This document shows positions 8,898 through 17,285 of a DNA stretch of 64,000 nt, one piece after another. The DNA lies in the NCBI RefSeq assembly GCF_900108015.1, contig NZ_FNVP01000002.1:248001-312000 (forward strand), given 5' to 3'. Both the position numbers and the translations under genes were made by a program. The stretch's first letter is position 1. Every line of letters begins with the position of its first letter. The DNA comes from Flavobacterium urumqiense. Its GTDB lineage: Bacteria; Bacteroidota; Bacteroidia; Flavobacteriales; Flavobacteriaceae. Under the pieces are notes generated by a model. It was given only the letters and a program-made list of their open reading frames with translations, made no database searches and was not told the origin of the DNA.

Positions 8898-9926
8898 TTA
8901 AAAAACATACACAATTCCTACTCCTAACATTTGTTTTAGTTGCGCTTTAGGTCCTTGAGTAACTTGAGTGCCATCAACTTCTTTTTTAGATTTTATATCG
9001 TCATCATAAACGATGCGTGTCCCAATATTTGCTTTTACATATTGGTTTACAACTAAATCTAATATTAAATCGCAATCCACATCGACATTACCAAAATTAT
9101 TGATGTAATCAGAATATAAACTCAATCGGTTTTCTAAATTGATATTTTTAAAAATTTCTTTTTTATAAAAACTGGTCATCAAAAAACCAAGTTCAGTTTT
9201 AGATCTTTTCCCTTCCATAATTAAAATGCCGTTTGCGTCATAAACCGCTTTAGTAACACCAAAAGCCCCTTGATTAGCCAGTCTTTGATCTAAAACTAAC
9301 GTTTTCTTAAATGTAAAAGGCGAAATATAAAACGTTCTCTTCTTTTCCTTAATTATATTTTCAGCCCCTACTCCTAAGAAAATATAAGCGGGTGCAAATG
9401 GTTTTGATATAGCAATTTCTGTATTAGGATACGAATAACCATTTGTAAACTGAGAGTTAAAGTTAAACTTAGCTGAATGATACCAATTTGAAATAGTGTC
9501 TTGGCGATAGCCAAATGTAGAATTTAATTGGAGCGCATCATCTGTTTTTCTGACTTCGATTCCGTCTTGCTTATTTAAGCCATAGCGAACAATAAGTTCA
9601 TTTGACCATTTATAATTTTCTCTTGTATAAACTTTTGAAAAATCCCCTTTGATCAAACCTGATACGGAACTGGTTCCACCCGCACTCCAATTAACAAAAG
9701 CAATTTCAGAAATGTAAAATCCTAAGGTATTTTTTTTTGTCCAATGAGATAATGGAATAAATGGTTTTGATGGTTGTATATTTAATTCTACTGTTAATGG
9801 TTCATATGCAGTAACTTTTACAAGCGTTGTTACAGGTAGAAGTTCAGGTAATATGGTCTCTTGGCAAAAACTATTTGTAACGATTGAGAATATAAAGAAA
9901 AGAAGATTGTAAGGCAGTAATTTCAT
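8898..9926 (-). CDS. DUF3078 family protein (predicted outer-membrane beta-barrel)
   Basis: 342 residues with an N-terminal signal peptide ending near NSFCQ. The sequence consists of alternating beta-strand segments with many aromatic ends (for example KWSNELIVRYGLN and WYHSAKFNFNSQF) and ends in GVGIVYVF, consistent with an outer-membrane beta-barrel closing on a terminal Phe. Family DUF3078 is typical of Bacteroidota and has no defined function. It is followed 37 bases downstream by dxs on the same strand, so the two may be cotranscribed only if this gene follows dxs in the message, which the order (dxs upstream) allows. Confidence 0.8.
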   Translation of the reverse strand: MKLLPYNLLFFIFSIVTNSFCQETILPELLPVTTLVKVTAYEPLTVELNIQPSKPFIPLSHWTKKNTLGFYISEIAFVNWSAGGTSSVSGLIKGDFSKVYTRENYKWSNELIVRYGLNKQDGIEVRKTDDALQLNSTFGYRQDTISNWYHSAKFNFNSQFTNGYSYPNTEIAISKPFAPAYIFLGVGAENIIKEKKRTFYISPFTFKKTLVLDQRLANQGAFGVTKAVYDANGILIMEGKRSKTELGFLMTSFYKKEIFKNINLENRLSLYSDYINNFGNVDVDCDLILDLVVNQYVKANIGTRIVYDDDIKSKKEVDGTQVTQGPKAQLKQMLGVGIVYVF

Positions 9927-9963
9927 TATAAGGCGGATAAATTTAAGGGTGCAAATAATTATT

Positions 9964-11745
9964 TTAATAATTTGAAAAAAGCACTTCTAGACTTTTAACG
10001 TCAATTTTGCAGTATTGTTGTAATTCATCAACAGTTCCTTGTTCAATAAATTCATCCGGAATACCCAGTATTTTAATTTTTGAATTGTAATTATATGAAC
10101 AAGAAAACTCTAGAATGGCACTGCCAAATCCACCTTTAATAACACCATCCTCAATTGTTATTATATTTATAAATTCCATAAAAATATTATGTAATAATCT
10201 TTCGTCTAATGGTTTAACGAAAGAAAAATCATAGTGCGCAATTGTTTCTGGATACTTTATTTTGGCTATTGCCAAAGTAACATTGTTCCCAATAGTTCCA
10301 TTAGATAAAACAGCTGTTTTAGAACCTTTTTGGAGACAAATTGCCTTACCAATTTCTATTTTTTCATATTTTCCAAAATTTTTAGACTGCCAATTAGTAA
10401 TCACCCCACGACCACGAGGATATCTAATAGAAATAGGGTTGTTTAATCCTAATTGTGCGGTATATAAAATATTTTGCAATCCAATTTCATTCAACGGAGA
10501 ATAAATAATCATATTAGGAATGCAACGTAAATAAGCTAAATCAAAAACCCCGTGATGCGTGGCTCCATCTTCACCCACTAATCCTGCCCTGTCCAAACAA
10601 AAAATAACCGGTAAATTTTGCAAAGCTACATCATGAATCACCTGGTCGTATGCTCTTTGCAAAAAAGTAGAATAAATATTGCAAAAAACAACCATGCCTT
10701 GCGTGGCCATTCCAGCGGCTAATGTAACGGCGTGCTGTTCTGCAATTCCCACATCAAAAGCGCGTTTCGGTAGTGCGTCCATCATGAATTTGAGAGAACT
10801 TCCCGAAGGCATTGCAGGTGTAATTCCTATAATTTTTTCATTCTTTTTAGCCAAATCTAATACGGTCAAGCCAAAAACATCTTGATATTTTGGAGGTAAA
10901 TTCTCTACAGATTTTATATGAATTTCGCCCGTAATTGCGTCAAATTTCCCTGGAGCATGATATTTAACCTGATTTTCTTCGGCTTGTTGTAGTCCTTTGC
11001 CTTTGGTGGTAATGATATGAAGAAATTTTGGTCCTTTTACTTTTTTTAAGCGTTTGAGTTCTTTGATAACGGCAAATATATCATGACCATCAAAAGGTCC
11101 TGAATAATCAAAATTTAGTGATTTGATCATGTTATTCTGCCTTGGGTTTTTTCCTTCTTTTACGGCAGTAAGGTACTTTTTTAATGCACCAACGCTTGGA
11201 TCAATACCGATGGCATTATCATTAAGAATAACCAATAAATTAGCATCGGTAACTCCGGCGTGATTTAATCCTTCAAAAGCCATTCCTGATGCGATGGAGG
11301 CATCTCCAATCACCGCAATATGTTGTTTATCGTAATCGCCTTTCAAATTGGAAGCAATTGCCATTCCTAATGCCGCCGAAATGGAAGTCGAGGAATGTCC
11401 TACGCCAAAGGCATCGTAAATACTTTCACTTCTTTTTGGGAAACCGGAAATACCGCCGAGTTGCCTATTGGTATGAAAACTTTCTCTTCGGCCCGTCAGT
11501 ATCTTATGTCCGTAAGCCTGATGGCCTACGTCCCAAATCAACAAATCGTTTGGCGTGTCAAAAACATAATGCAAAGCAATAGTAAGTTCTACAACTCCAA
11601 GACTGGCACCAAGATGCCCTTCTTTAACAGATACAATATCGATAATAAAATTACGTAATTCCTGAGCGACTTGAGGAAGTTGCGCTTCGTGAAGCAGGCG
11701 TAAATCGGTTGGGTTATTTATGTTTGAAAGTAAACTGTTTTTCAT
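9964..11745 (-). CDS. dxs: 1-deoxy-D-xylulose-5-phosphate synthase
   Basis: 593 residues. It condenses pyruvate and glyceraldehyde 3-phosphate with thiamine diphosphate, the first step of the MEP isoprenoid pathway. Visible family features are the N-terminal GHQAYGHKILTGR, the TPP-binding block IGDASIASGMAFEGLNHAG with LNDN, the GPFDGHD motif, and the pyrimidine-binding domain with GIAEQHAVTLAAGMA and DRAGLVGEDG. At about 590 residues it is slightly shorter than the E. coli enzyme (620), as is usual in this group. The window also encodes a TPP-riboswitch-controlled receptor that may supply its cofactor. Confidence 0.96.
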   Translation of the reverse strand: MKNSLLSNINNPTDLRLLHEAQLPQVAQELRNFIIDIVSVKEGHLGASLGVVELTIALHYVFDTPNDLLIWDVGHQAYGHKILTGRRESFHTNRQLGGISGFPKRSESIYDAFGVGHSSTSISAALGMAIASNLKGDYDKQHIAVIGDASIASGMAFEGLNHAGVTDANLLVILNDNAIGIDPSVGALKKYLTAVKEGKNPRQNNMIKSLNFDYSGPFDGHDIFAVIKELKRLKKVKGPKFLHIITTKGKGLQQAEENQVKYHAPGKFDAITGEIHIKSVENLPPKYQDVFGLTVLDLAKKNEKIIGITPAMPSGSSLKFMMDALPKRAFDVGIAEQHAVTLAAGMATQGMVVFCNIYSTFLQRAYDQVIHDVALQNLPVIFCLDRAGLVGEDGATHHGVFDLAYLRCIPNMIIYSPLNEIGLQNILYTAQLGLNNPISIRYPRGRGVITNWQSKNFGKYEKIEIGKAICLQKGSKTAVLSNGTIGNNVTLAIAKIKYPETIAHYDFSFVKPLDERLLHNIFMEFINIITIEDGVIKGGFGSAILEFSCSYNYNSKIKILGIPDEFIEQGTVDELQQYCKIDVKSLEVLFSNY

Positions 11746-11804
11746 TGAGATCTAAAAAAACAAATTTACGATTTTATAGTGGAAATTTAGTTTATTCAAA
11801 AAGG

Positions 11805-12752
11805 TTATTGTGTAACGATTATAGAATCAATTCGGTGATTAAATTTATTTGTAAAAAATGACTTTTTTAAGGTGTTGGTTTTTATAAACAGTGTTATCGA
11901 GAATAAATTACGTACCATTTTTCCATTTTGAGAACCAGGAATCCAGTTTTCAGATTTTTCTAAAAGTCGAATCAGTTCTTGTCCCATTCCGTCTCCAATA
12001 TCTTTTATTAATTTGATATCACTTAACCCACCATCCTTTCCAATTACGAATGTAGCTAGGATTTCCCCATTTATCTCTTTTGTTTTTTTAGGGAATACAT
12101 AATTTTTTTGTATGTAATCTTTGAATTTTTTTATACCACCTTTGAATTCAGGATCTGTATAAATCGCCGCTCCCATGTATATTATTTCCTCTTCCTGAAC
12201 TTTTGTAGAAACAGAATCACATATAGTTGTGGTGGAGTTTGCTTTAATTTTAGATTTGTTTGTTTTTATAAATTTTACTTGCGTTGTTTTAGGTGGCGGC
12301 GGTGGGGGAATGTTGTTGTGTAAACTATCATTCGGATCGAATTTCGATTTTCCAATCATTATTCTATTGGTATCTAATTCAAGTTTGCTAACAACTTCTA
12401 CTTTATCTATTTTTTGCTTGTTACCATTTTTATCTTTACAGCTAAACAAAGTGGTTCCCATTGCGATAAACAATGCCAATAAAAACATTTTGTGATATTG
12501 CGTTTGTGTTAATAAAACACGACTCGAAATATGAATTGTTATCGTATCTAATTGTGATTTTCTAAATCTTCCGCAGATATTTTTGTTTTGATTTTGAATG
12601 AAAAAATGCTGTACTTCATCAGGAAGCATTGTAGTAAAATCGATAACTGACTTGGAACAACTTAAGCAAAAACGACCGTTTTCCTTTGGAGTCATTTCAT
12701 CCCAGTTTTTGCTACAAGGTTTGGGCATCGCAATTTTGTACATTCTTTCCAT
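11805..12752 (-). CDS. TonB C-terminal domain protein with Cys-rich cytoplasmic N-terminus
   Basis: 315 residues in three parts. The first about 70 residues carry a cysteine motif (PKPCSKNW, then GRFCLSCSKSVIDFT) seen at the start of many Bacteroidota membrane proteins. A single membrane helix follows near residues 88-104 (FLLALFIAMGTTLFS). The periplasmic part has a Pro-rich stretch (PPPPPK) and a C-terminal TonB-like domain, FKGGIKKFKDYIQKNYVFP to NLFSITLFIK, with the typical GEILATFVIGKDG core. It is probably an energy-transducer relative, but no ExbB/ExbD genes are adjacent, so a classical TonB role is uncertain. Confidence 0.75.
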   Translation of the reverse strand: MERMYKIAMPKPCSKNWDEMTPKENGRFCLSCSKSVIDFTTMLPDEVQHFFIQNQNKNICGRFRKSQLDTITIHISSRVLLTQTQYHKMFLLALFIAMGTTLFSCKDKNGNKQKIDKVEVVSKLELDTNRIMIGKSKFDPNDSLHNNIPPPPPPKTTQVKFIKTNKSKIKANSTTTICDSVSTKVQEEEIIYMGAAIYTDPEFKGGIKKFKDYIQKNYVFPKKTKEINGEILATFVIGKDGGLSDIKLIKDIGDGMGQELIRLLEKSENWIPGSQNGKMVRNLFSITLFIKTNTLKKSFFTNKFNHRIDSIIVTQ

Positions 12753-12800
12753 TTTTGAATATCAATATTTAAATGTACTTAAAAATAAATTGTAAAGCCT

Positions 12801-12808
12801 TATTTTTG
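12801..12808 (+). promoter_or_regulatory. Candidate -7 element (TATTTTTG) very close to the tadA start
   Basis: Exact TAnnTTTG match ending only 5 bases before the tadA ATG. If used, the transcript would be leaderless or nearly so. No good TTG element at the expected distance. Confidence 0.4.
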
Positions 12809-12813
12809 CAATT

Positions 12814-13257
12814 ATGATAAATCCTTTCACCGACGAATATTTCATGAAAAAAGCTTTGCAGGAAGCCGAAATGGCTTTTGAAAAGGGCGAAATTCCTGTT
12901 GGCGCTGTAATTGTCATTGATAATAAAGTCATTGCCAGAAGTCATAATTTAACCGAATTACTTCATGACGTTACGGCTCACGCCGAAATGCAATCCATCA
13001 CTGCTGCTGCGAATTATCTTGGCGGGAAATATTTAATGGGTTGTACGCTGTACGTCACACTGGAACCTTGCCAGATGTGTGCTGGAGCTTTGTACTGGAG
13101 TCAGATTTCAAGAATTGTGTATGGAGCCACTGATGAAAATCGTGGTTTTGCAAAAATGGGAACGCAATTGCATCCTAAAACAACTGTCGTTTCTGGAATT
13201 ATGGCAAATGAAGCTTCGGAGTTGATGAAGCGGTTTTTTGCTGAGAAAAGAAAATAA
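12814..13257 (+). CDS. tadA: tRNA-specific adenosine deaminase / nucleoside deaminase
   Basis: 147 residues. Zinc-dependent cytidine-deaminase fold with HAE (THAEMQSI, proton-shuttling Glu) and PCxxC (EPCQMCAGAL). The C-terminal part of the motif set matches TadA, which converts A34 to inosine in tRNA-Arg(ACG). In Bacteroidota close paralogues act on free bases such as guanine, so a guanine-deaminase activity is the alternative. The order FTDEYFMKKALQEAEMAFEKGE at the N-terminus is typical of TadA. Confidence 0.88.
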   Translation: MINPFTDEYFMKKALQEAEMAFEKGEIPVGAVIVIDNKVIARSHNLTELLHDVTAHAEMQSITAAANYLGGKYLMGCTLYVTLEPCQMCAGALYWSQISRIVYGATDENRGFAKMGTQLHPKTTVVSGIMANEASELMKRFFAEKRK

Positions 13258-13278
13258 TACTATTTACACAAACGCCCT

Positions 13279-13403
13279 AGCCCAGATTACTTCACTTAAT
13301 GTTTATTTTCATAGGAGCTCAGTGAACTTTGTTTGAAGTGAAAATCCTTTTATCCCGATTTTTAGGGATAAAAGATTGTAACGTATAGCTGGAAATAGCT
13401 CCT
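13279..13403 (-). repeat. Dispersed intergenic element, copy 1 (with internal insertion)
   Basis: Read on the minus strand it begins AGGAGCTATTTCCAGCTATA, runs through ACAATCTTTT to a variable hairpin (ATCCC...GGGAT, 13351-13370), then AAAAGGATTTTCACTT, and ends TCTGGGCTA. The three other copies are at 29718, 53533 and 56631. This copy carries about 50 extra bases between the inner and outer parts of its right arm, bounded by TTCACTT and AAGTGAA. It lies between the convergent genes tadA and rng. Confidence 0.8.
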
Positions 13404-13414
13404 AAAAAAAGAGC

Positions 13415-13445
13415 AAAAAAAAACTCCCCAATTTCTTGAGGAGTT
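13415..13445 (-). terminator. Rho-independent terminator of rng
   Basis: On the minus strand AACTCC...GGAGTT with an 11- to 12-base loop is followed by nine T. It begins 7 bases after the rng stop codon. Confidence 0.8.
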
Positions 13446-13451
13446 ATTAAT

Positions 13452-14996
13452 TTATTCTATGACAGCATTTTCTTTTTTGTCGTAGAAATGATATTCTAAG
13501 TACGTGTAAGCGTCACGAGGTATGATTTTCACCCACTTTTTATGTTCAAGAAACCATTTTGAACGTAATGATGGAAAACCTTTGGTAAGGTATGCGGCCA
13601 CAAATGGATGTACATTAAGTACCACTTCTTTGTGATTTTTTAAAACTCTTTCTAAATCGGAAGCAATTTTATCAATGATTAATATTGGCGCTTCGATTTC
13701 GCCATTTTCATTGTTTGGATCTTCTTCTCTAGTTTTAATATTTACTTCTGGTCTTACCCTCTGTCTTGTAATTTGAACTAATCCAAATTTGCTAGGAGGT
13801 AAGATTTTATGTTTTGCTTTATCATCGCTCATTTCTTCCCTAAGGAACTCGAACAAAACTTTACGATTTTCTGGATTAGACATATCGATAAAATCTACTA
13901 CGATGATACCACCCATATCACGAAGACGTAATTGTCTAGCGATTTCGGCAGCAGCGATCATATTTACTTCCATTGCGGTGTCTTCCTGATTAGTGGCCTT
14001 ATTAGAACGATTTCCGCTGTTTACGTCTATAACGTGTAAAGCTTCAGTGTGTTCGATAATAAGATAAGCCCCTTTACTCATGGAAACTGTTTTCCCAAAG
14101 GATGTTTTGATTTGTCTCTCTATGTTGTATTTCTCAAAAATAGGCGTATCGTTTGATTGATAAAACTTAACAATTGATTGTTTTGAAGGTGCAATTTCTT
14201 GCAAATAATCCTTCGTTTGGTTGTACAACTCTTCATCATCAATTTGAATACCACTAAAGGTATCATTAAAAACGTCTCGCAATATCGAAGAGGCTCTGTT
14301 GAGTTCTCCTAATACTTTGGAAGGATGATGAGCAGTTGGTAATTTTTTACACATTGCAGTCCATCTGCTAAGCAGGTTCTGCAAATCTTTTTCTAATTCG
14401 GCTGTATTTTTGCCTTCGGCTACTGTGCGAACAATAACACCAAATCCTTTTGGTTTGATGGATTGTACTAATCGTTTTAAACGGTCTTTTTCTTTTTTGT
14501 CTTCTATTTTTTGTGAAATAGAAACACGGTCAGAAAAGGGAACCAGAACAATAAAACGTCCGGCAAGAGAAAGCTCAGCGCTAATTCTTGGTCCTTTGGT
14601 AGATATTGGTTCTTTAACGACTTGTACTAAAACAGATTGATTGGCACTTAATACATCAGTAATAGTACCATCTTTGTCTATTTCTTTTTCAAACGGAAAG
14701 GTTTTTAGGGAGAAATCTTTTAATTTACCTGCGCTTACAAGTTTTATGAATTTCAATTGGGAAGCTAAATTTGGTCCTAAATCATGATAATGTAAAAAGG
14801 CATCTTTTTCGAAGCCTACATTTACAAAAGCAGCGTTAAGTCCGGCAACTGGTTTTCGTATTTTGGCAATAAAAATATCACCTACTTGAAAATTGCTTTT
14901 TTCTTCCTGTTTGTGTAATTCAATTAGTTTTCCATCTTTTAATAAGGCAAAATCTACGGCTTCAGAACTAGATCTAATGATTAATTCTTTATTCAC
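13452..14996 (-). CDS. rng: Ribonuclease G/E family endoribonuclease
   Basis: 514 residues. An N-terminal S1-type RNA-binding segment (VGDIFIAKIRKPVAGLNAAFVNVG, split here into its parts) precedes the catalytic domain. The two metal-binding aspartates are present in VIDVNSGNRS and GGIIVVDFIDM. The protein lacks the CPxC zinc-link of E. coli RNase E; the region after RVRPEVN is instead acidic. No C-terminal degradosome scaffold is present, so RNase G is the better name. It acts in rRNA maturation and mRNA decay. About 190 bases upstream, on the same strand, lies the gene for a 30-residue basic protein. Confidence 0.93.
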   Translation of the reverse strand: MNKELIIRSSSEAVDFALLKDGKLIELHKQEEKSNFQVGDIFIAKIRKPVAGLNAAFVNVGFEKDAFLHYHDLGPNLASQLKFIKLVSAGKLKDFSLKTFPFEKEIDKDGTITDVLSANQSVLVQVVKEPISTKGPRISAELSLAGRFIVLVPFSDRVSISQKIEDKKEKDRLKRLVQSIKPKGFGVIVRTVAEGKNTAELEKDLQNLLSRWTAMCKKLPTAHHPSKVLGELNRASSILRDVFNDTFSGIQIDDEELYNQTKDYLQEIAPSKQSIVKFYQSNDTPIFEKYNIERQIKTSFGKTVSMSKGAYLIIEHTEALHVIDVNSGNRSNKATNQEDTAMEVNMIAAAEIARQLRLRDMGGIIVVDFIDMSNPENRKVLFEFLREEMSDDKAKHKILPPSKFGLVQITRQRVRPEVNIKTREEDPNNENGEIEAPILIIDKIASDLERVLKNHKEVVLNVHPFVAAYLTKGFPSLRSKWFLEHKKWVKIIPRDAYTYLEYHFYDKKENAVIE

Positions 14997-15171
14997 ACTG
15001 TAAATTTTTTATCTATTCGCCAAAGCGAACAAATGGATTAAACAATATTTTAACAGGTATTGAACCCGGGGAAAATTAGCTGGCAGCTTGCAGTGTTGCG
15101 TTTGCAGTTAACTGCATACTAAAATCTGAATACTGATTACTAACTTTCGATTTCAATGAACTTTTAAAAAG

Positions 15172-15202
15172 AAAAAAGTAGTTTAAAACTACTTTTTCTT
15201 TT
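15172..15202 (-). terminator. Terminator overlapping the stop codon of the 30-residue basic protein gene
   Basis: Near-perfect palindrome AAGTAGTTT-A-AAACTACTT within A-rich and T-rich flanks. The stop codon TAG of the small gene forms part of the stem. Confidence 0.65.
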
Positions 15203-15281
15203 TGTGACGGTTAGCTCTCGCTCTTTTTTTACGTTTGTGAGTCGCTACCTTATGTCTCTTTCTTTTTTTACCGCTTGGCAT
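15189..15281 (-). CDS. 30-residue highly basic protein, AURKAIP1/COX24-like (candidate ribosomal protein)
   Basis: The frame from ATG at 15281 to TAG at 15189 gives 30 residues beginning MPSGKKRKRHKVATHK and ending RANRHKKKK; more than half are Lys or Arg. Length, composition and the KRKRHK...HKRKKR pattern resemble the AURKAIP1/COX24 family, which includes mitochondrial mS38 and actinobacterial bS22 (recalled, not checked). It lies between rng and the HU gene on the same strand and has its own terminator hairpin. A ribosome-bound role is inferred. Confidence 0.75.
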   Translation of the reverse strand: MPSGKKRKRHKVATHKRKKRARANRHKKKK

Positions 15282-15312
15282 ATCTTGAAGATTTTATGAT
15301 TAATTAATTATG

Positions 15313-15603
15313 TTATTTTGCTTCGTTATTTATTTTTACTCCTTCAACAAAAACTTTTGCAGGTTTAAATGCAGGAATATTGTGTGCAGGAATTTTTATT
15401 GTTGTATTTTTTGAGATATTTCTACCTGTTTTTTCTGCTCTAGTTTTTACAATAAAACTTCCAAAACCTCTTAAATAAACATTATCTCCAGTTTCTAATG
15501 AATTTTTTACTTCATTCATAAAAGTCTCTACAGTTGCCTGAACATCTCCTTTTTCAAGACCTAGTTTTTCTGAAATTTTTGCTACGATATCTGCTTTCGT
15601 CAT
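15313..15603 (-). CDS. HU/IHF family DNA-binding protein
   Basis: 96 residues from the ATG at 15603 (MTKADIVAKISEKLG). The HU fold is complete: two N-terminal helices, the strand RGFGSFIVKTRAEKTGRN with the DNA-intercalating arm, IPAHNIPAFKPAKVF, and a C-terminal helix. A longer frame starting at 15678 crosses the promoter and is rejected. It bends and compacts chromosomal DNA. A complete promoter (TTG, 21 bases, TATATTTG) lies upstream at 15647-15678, with the TSS predicted about 40 bases before the start. Confidence 0.95.
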   Translation of the reverse strand: MTKADIVAKISEKLGLEKGDVQATVETFMNEVKNSLETGDNVYLRGFGSFIVKTRAEKTGRNISKNTTIKIPAHNIPAFKPAKVFVEGVKINNEAK

Positions 15604-15646
15604 TTTCTTTCCTATTTTATTATGTTGTACTATTTTTTTGAGTTTG

Positions 15647-15678
15647 CAAATATAGGAATTTAAAAAACAAATATTCAA
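15647..15678 (-). promoter_or_regulatory. Promoter of the HU gene
   Basis: On the minus strand TTG (15676-15678), spacer of 21 bases, then TATATTTG (15647-15654). This fits the Bacteroidota consensus. Confidence 0.7.
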
Positions 15679-15711
15679 GCTAATTCATTAAATTTTAATC
15701 ACATAAACTTT

Positions 15712-15719
15712 TACTTTTG
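15712..15719 (+). promoter_or_regulatory. Candidate -7 element (TACTTTTG) of mutY
   Basis: Exact TAnnTTTG, 17 bases before the mutY ATG and divergent from the HU promoter. Confidence 0.55.
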
Positions 15720-15736
15720 TAGTCTAATATTTAAAG

Positions 15737-16771
15737 ATGAATTTTTCTAAAGTGCTGATAAAATGGTATTTACAAAATAAACGTGATTTACCATGGAGGA
15801 ATACCACCAATCCATACCCAATTTGGCTCTCCGAAATCATGTTACAACAGACACGAGTAGTCCAAGGAATGCCATATTTTTTATCTTTTACAACCGCTTT
15901 TCCTACTGTTTTTGATTTGGCGAAAGCCAATGAAGAACAGGTTTTGAAACTCTGGCAGGGATTAGGGTATTATTCCAGAGCCCGTAACTTGCATAAAACG
16001 GCTCAATATGTGGCCTTTGATTTAGGGGGAATATTTCCGGATAACTACGCTGATTTATTAAAATTAAAGGGGATTGGGGAATATACCGCTGCGGCCATTG
16101 CTTCTTTTTCTTATAACGAAACAGTCCCAGTTGTTGATGGGAATGTATTTCGGGTTTTGTCCCGTTATTTTGATATTGAAACAGATATTGCTCAGGCTTC
16201 CGCCAAAAAAGAATTCGCTGCTTTGGCTTTCGAATTAATGCCAAAAGACAAACCTGCAACATTCAATCAGGCCATTATGGAATTTGGTGCGTTGCAATGC
16301 GTTCCTAAAAGTCCGAATTGCGGCAGTTGTGTTTTCAACGAAAGTTGCGCCGCTTTGCAAAAAAATAAAGTCGATCAGTTACCTGTAAAATCCAAAAAGA
16401 TAAAAATTCGCAACCGATACTTTAATTATTTGGTTGTTGCAGATGAAAATGACAACACCATAATTCAAAAACGAACGGATAAAGGAATATGGCATAATCT
16501 ATATGAGTTCCCTTTAATTGAAACAGAAAAAGAAGAGGATTTTGATTATGTAAGTGAAGCTGTTCAGGGTGATTATTTTAAAGATAATACTGTTATAAGT
16601 ATGTTAGAATACAACGAGAAAAGTATCATTCATAAATTGTCACATCAACATTTGCATATCAAATTTTGGAAAGTCAACCTAAACGGAAGTATTGAAAATG
16701 GAATAAATAAAGCCGTTTTAAGAACATTCCCCTTCCCTATCGTGATTTATAATTTTATAGAAAAGGAATAA
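15737..16771 (+). CDS. mutY: A/G-specific adenine DNA glycosylase
   Basis: 344 residues. It removes adenine mispaired with 8-oxoguanine. Visible features are the catalytic Glu in LSEIMLQQTRV, the helix-hairpin-helix LLKLKGIGEYTAAAI, the catalytic Asp in VPVVDGNVFR, and a complete 4Fe-4S site with spacing C-x6-C-x2-C-x5-C (near residues 193-209). The C-terminal NUDIX-like domain follows, for 8-oxoG recognition. It is first in the series mutY-ssb-gldE-gldD. Confidence 0.96.
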   Translation: MNFSKVLIKWYLQNKRDLPWRNTTNPYPIWLSEIMLQQTRVVQGMPYFLSFTTAFPTVFDLAKANEEQVLKLWQGLGYYSRARNLHKTAQYVAFDLGGIFPDNYADLLKLKGIGEYTAAAIASFSYNETVPVVDGNVFRVLSRYFDIETDIAQASAKKEFAALAFELMPKDKPATFNQAIMEFGALQCVPKSPNCGSCVFNESCAALQKNKVDQLPVKSKKIKIRNRYFNYLVVADENDNTIIQKRTDKGIWHNLYEFPLIETEKEEDFDYVSEAVQGDYFKDNTVISMLEYNEKSIIHKLSHQHLHIKFWKVNLNGSIENGINKAVLRTFPFPIVIYNFIEKE

Positions 16772-16792
16772 AATAAGATTGCAAAAATAATG

Positions 16793-16800
16793 TATCTTTG
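16793..16800 (+). promoter_or_regulatory. Candidate -7 element (TATCTTTG) of ssb
   Basis: Exact TAnnTTTG 21 bases before the ssb ATG at 16822; suggests that ssb-gldE-gldD can be transcribed separately from mutY. Confidence 0.5.
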
Positions 16801-16821
16801 ATTGAAATAGGATTTAATATC

Positions 16822-17262
16822 ATGAATGGAACTTTAAATAAGGTTATGCTAATAGGGCATTTGGGTGACGAAGTCAAAATGCATTATTTTGACGGAGGCA
16901 ACTGTATCGGCAGATTTCAATTAGCCACCAATGAAGTATACATCAACAAAACCACCAATGAAAAAATTACTTCTACGGAGTGGCATAATTTAGTGGTACG
17001 CAATAAAGCGGCTGAACTTTGTGAAAAATACCTTTCCAAAGGTGACAAAATATATGTTGAAGGACGATTAAAATCCCGTCAGTGGCAGGCTGAGGATGGA
17101 TCTACTAAATACACGACCGAAATTCAAGTTACAGAGTTTACTTTTTTATCTACAAAGAAGGACAACGACAGTAACAAACAAATTCAAAGTTCGGAATCCA
17201 CAAAAAACACTAACTTTGACCCAGAAAAAAACGATTTACCTATCAATGATTTACCGTTTTGA
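16822..17262 (+). CDS. ssb: Single-stranded DNA-binding protein
   Basis: 146 residues from the ATG at 16822 (MNGTLNKVMLIGHLG). The OB-fold core is complete, including WHNLVVRNKAAELCEKYLSKGD and YVEGRLKSRQW. A short disordered linker ends in the acidic tip NDLPINDLPF, which recruits repair and replication partners. The longer frame from 16798 is rejected because it begins inside the predicted transcript start region. It precedes gldE by 23 bases. Confidence 0.95.
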   Translation: MNGTLNKVMLIGHLGDEVKMHYFDGGNCIGRFQLATNEVYINKTTNEKITSTEWHNLVVRNKAAELCEKYLSKGDKIYVEGRLKSRQWQAEDGSTKYTTEIQVTEFTFLSTKKDNDSNKQIQSSESTKNTNFDPEKNDLPINDLPF

Positions 17263-17285
17263 TTGTTTAACTAATCTTATTTAAT

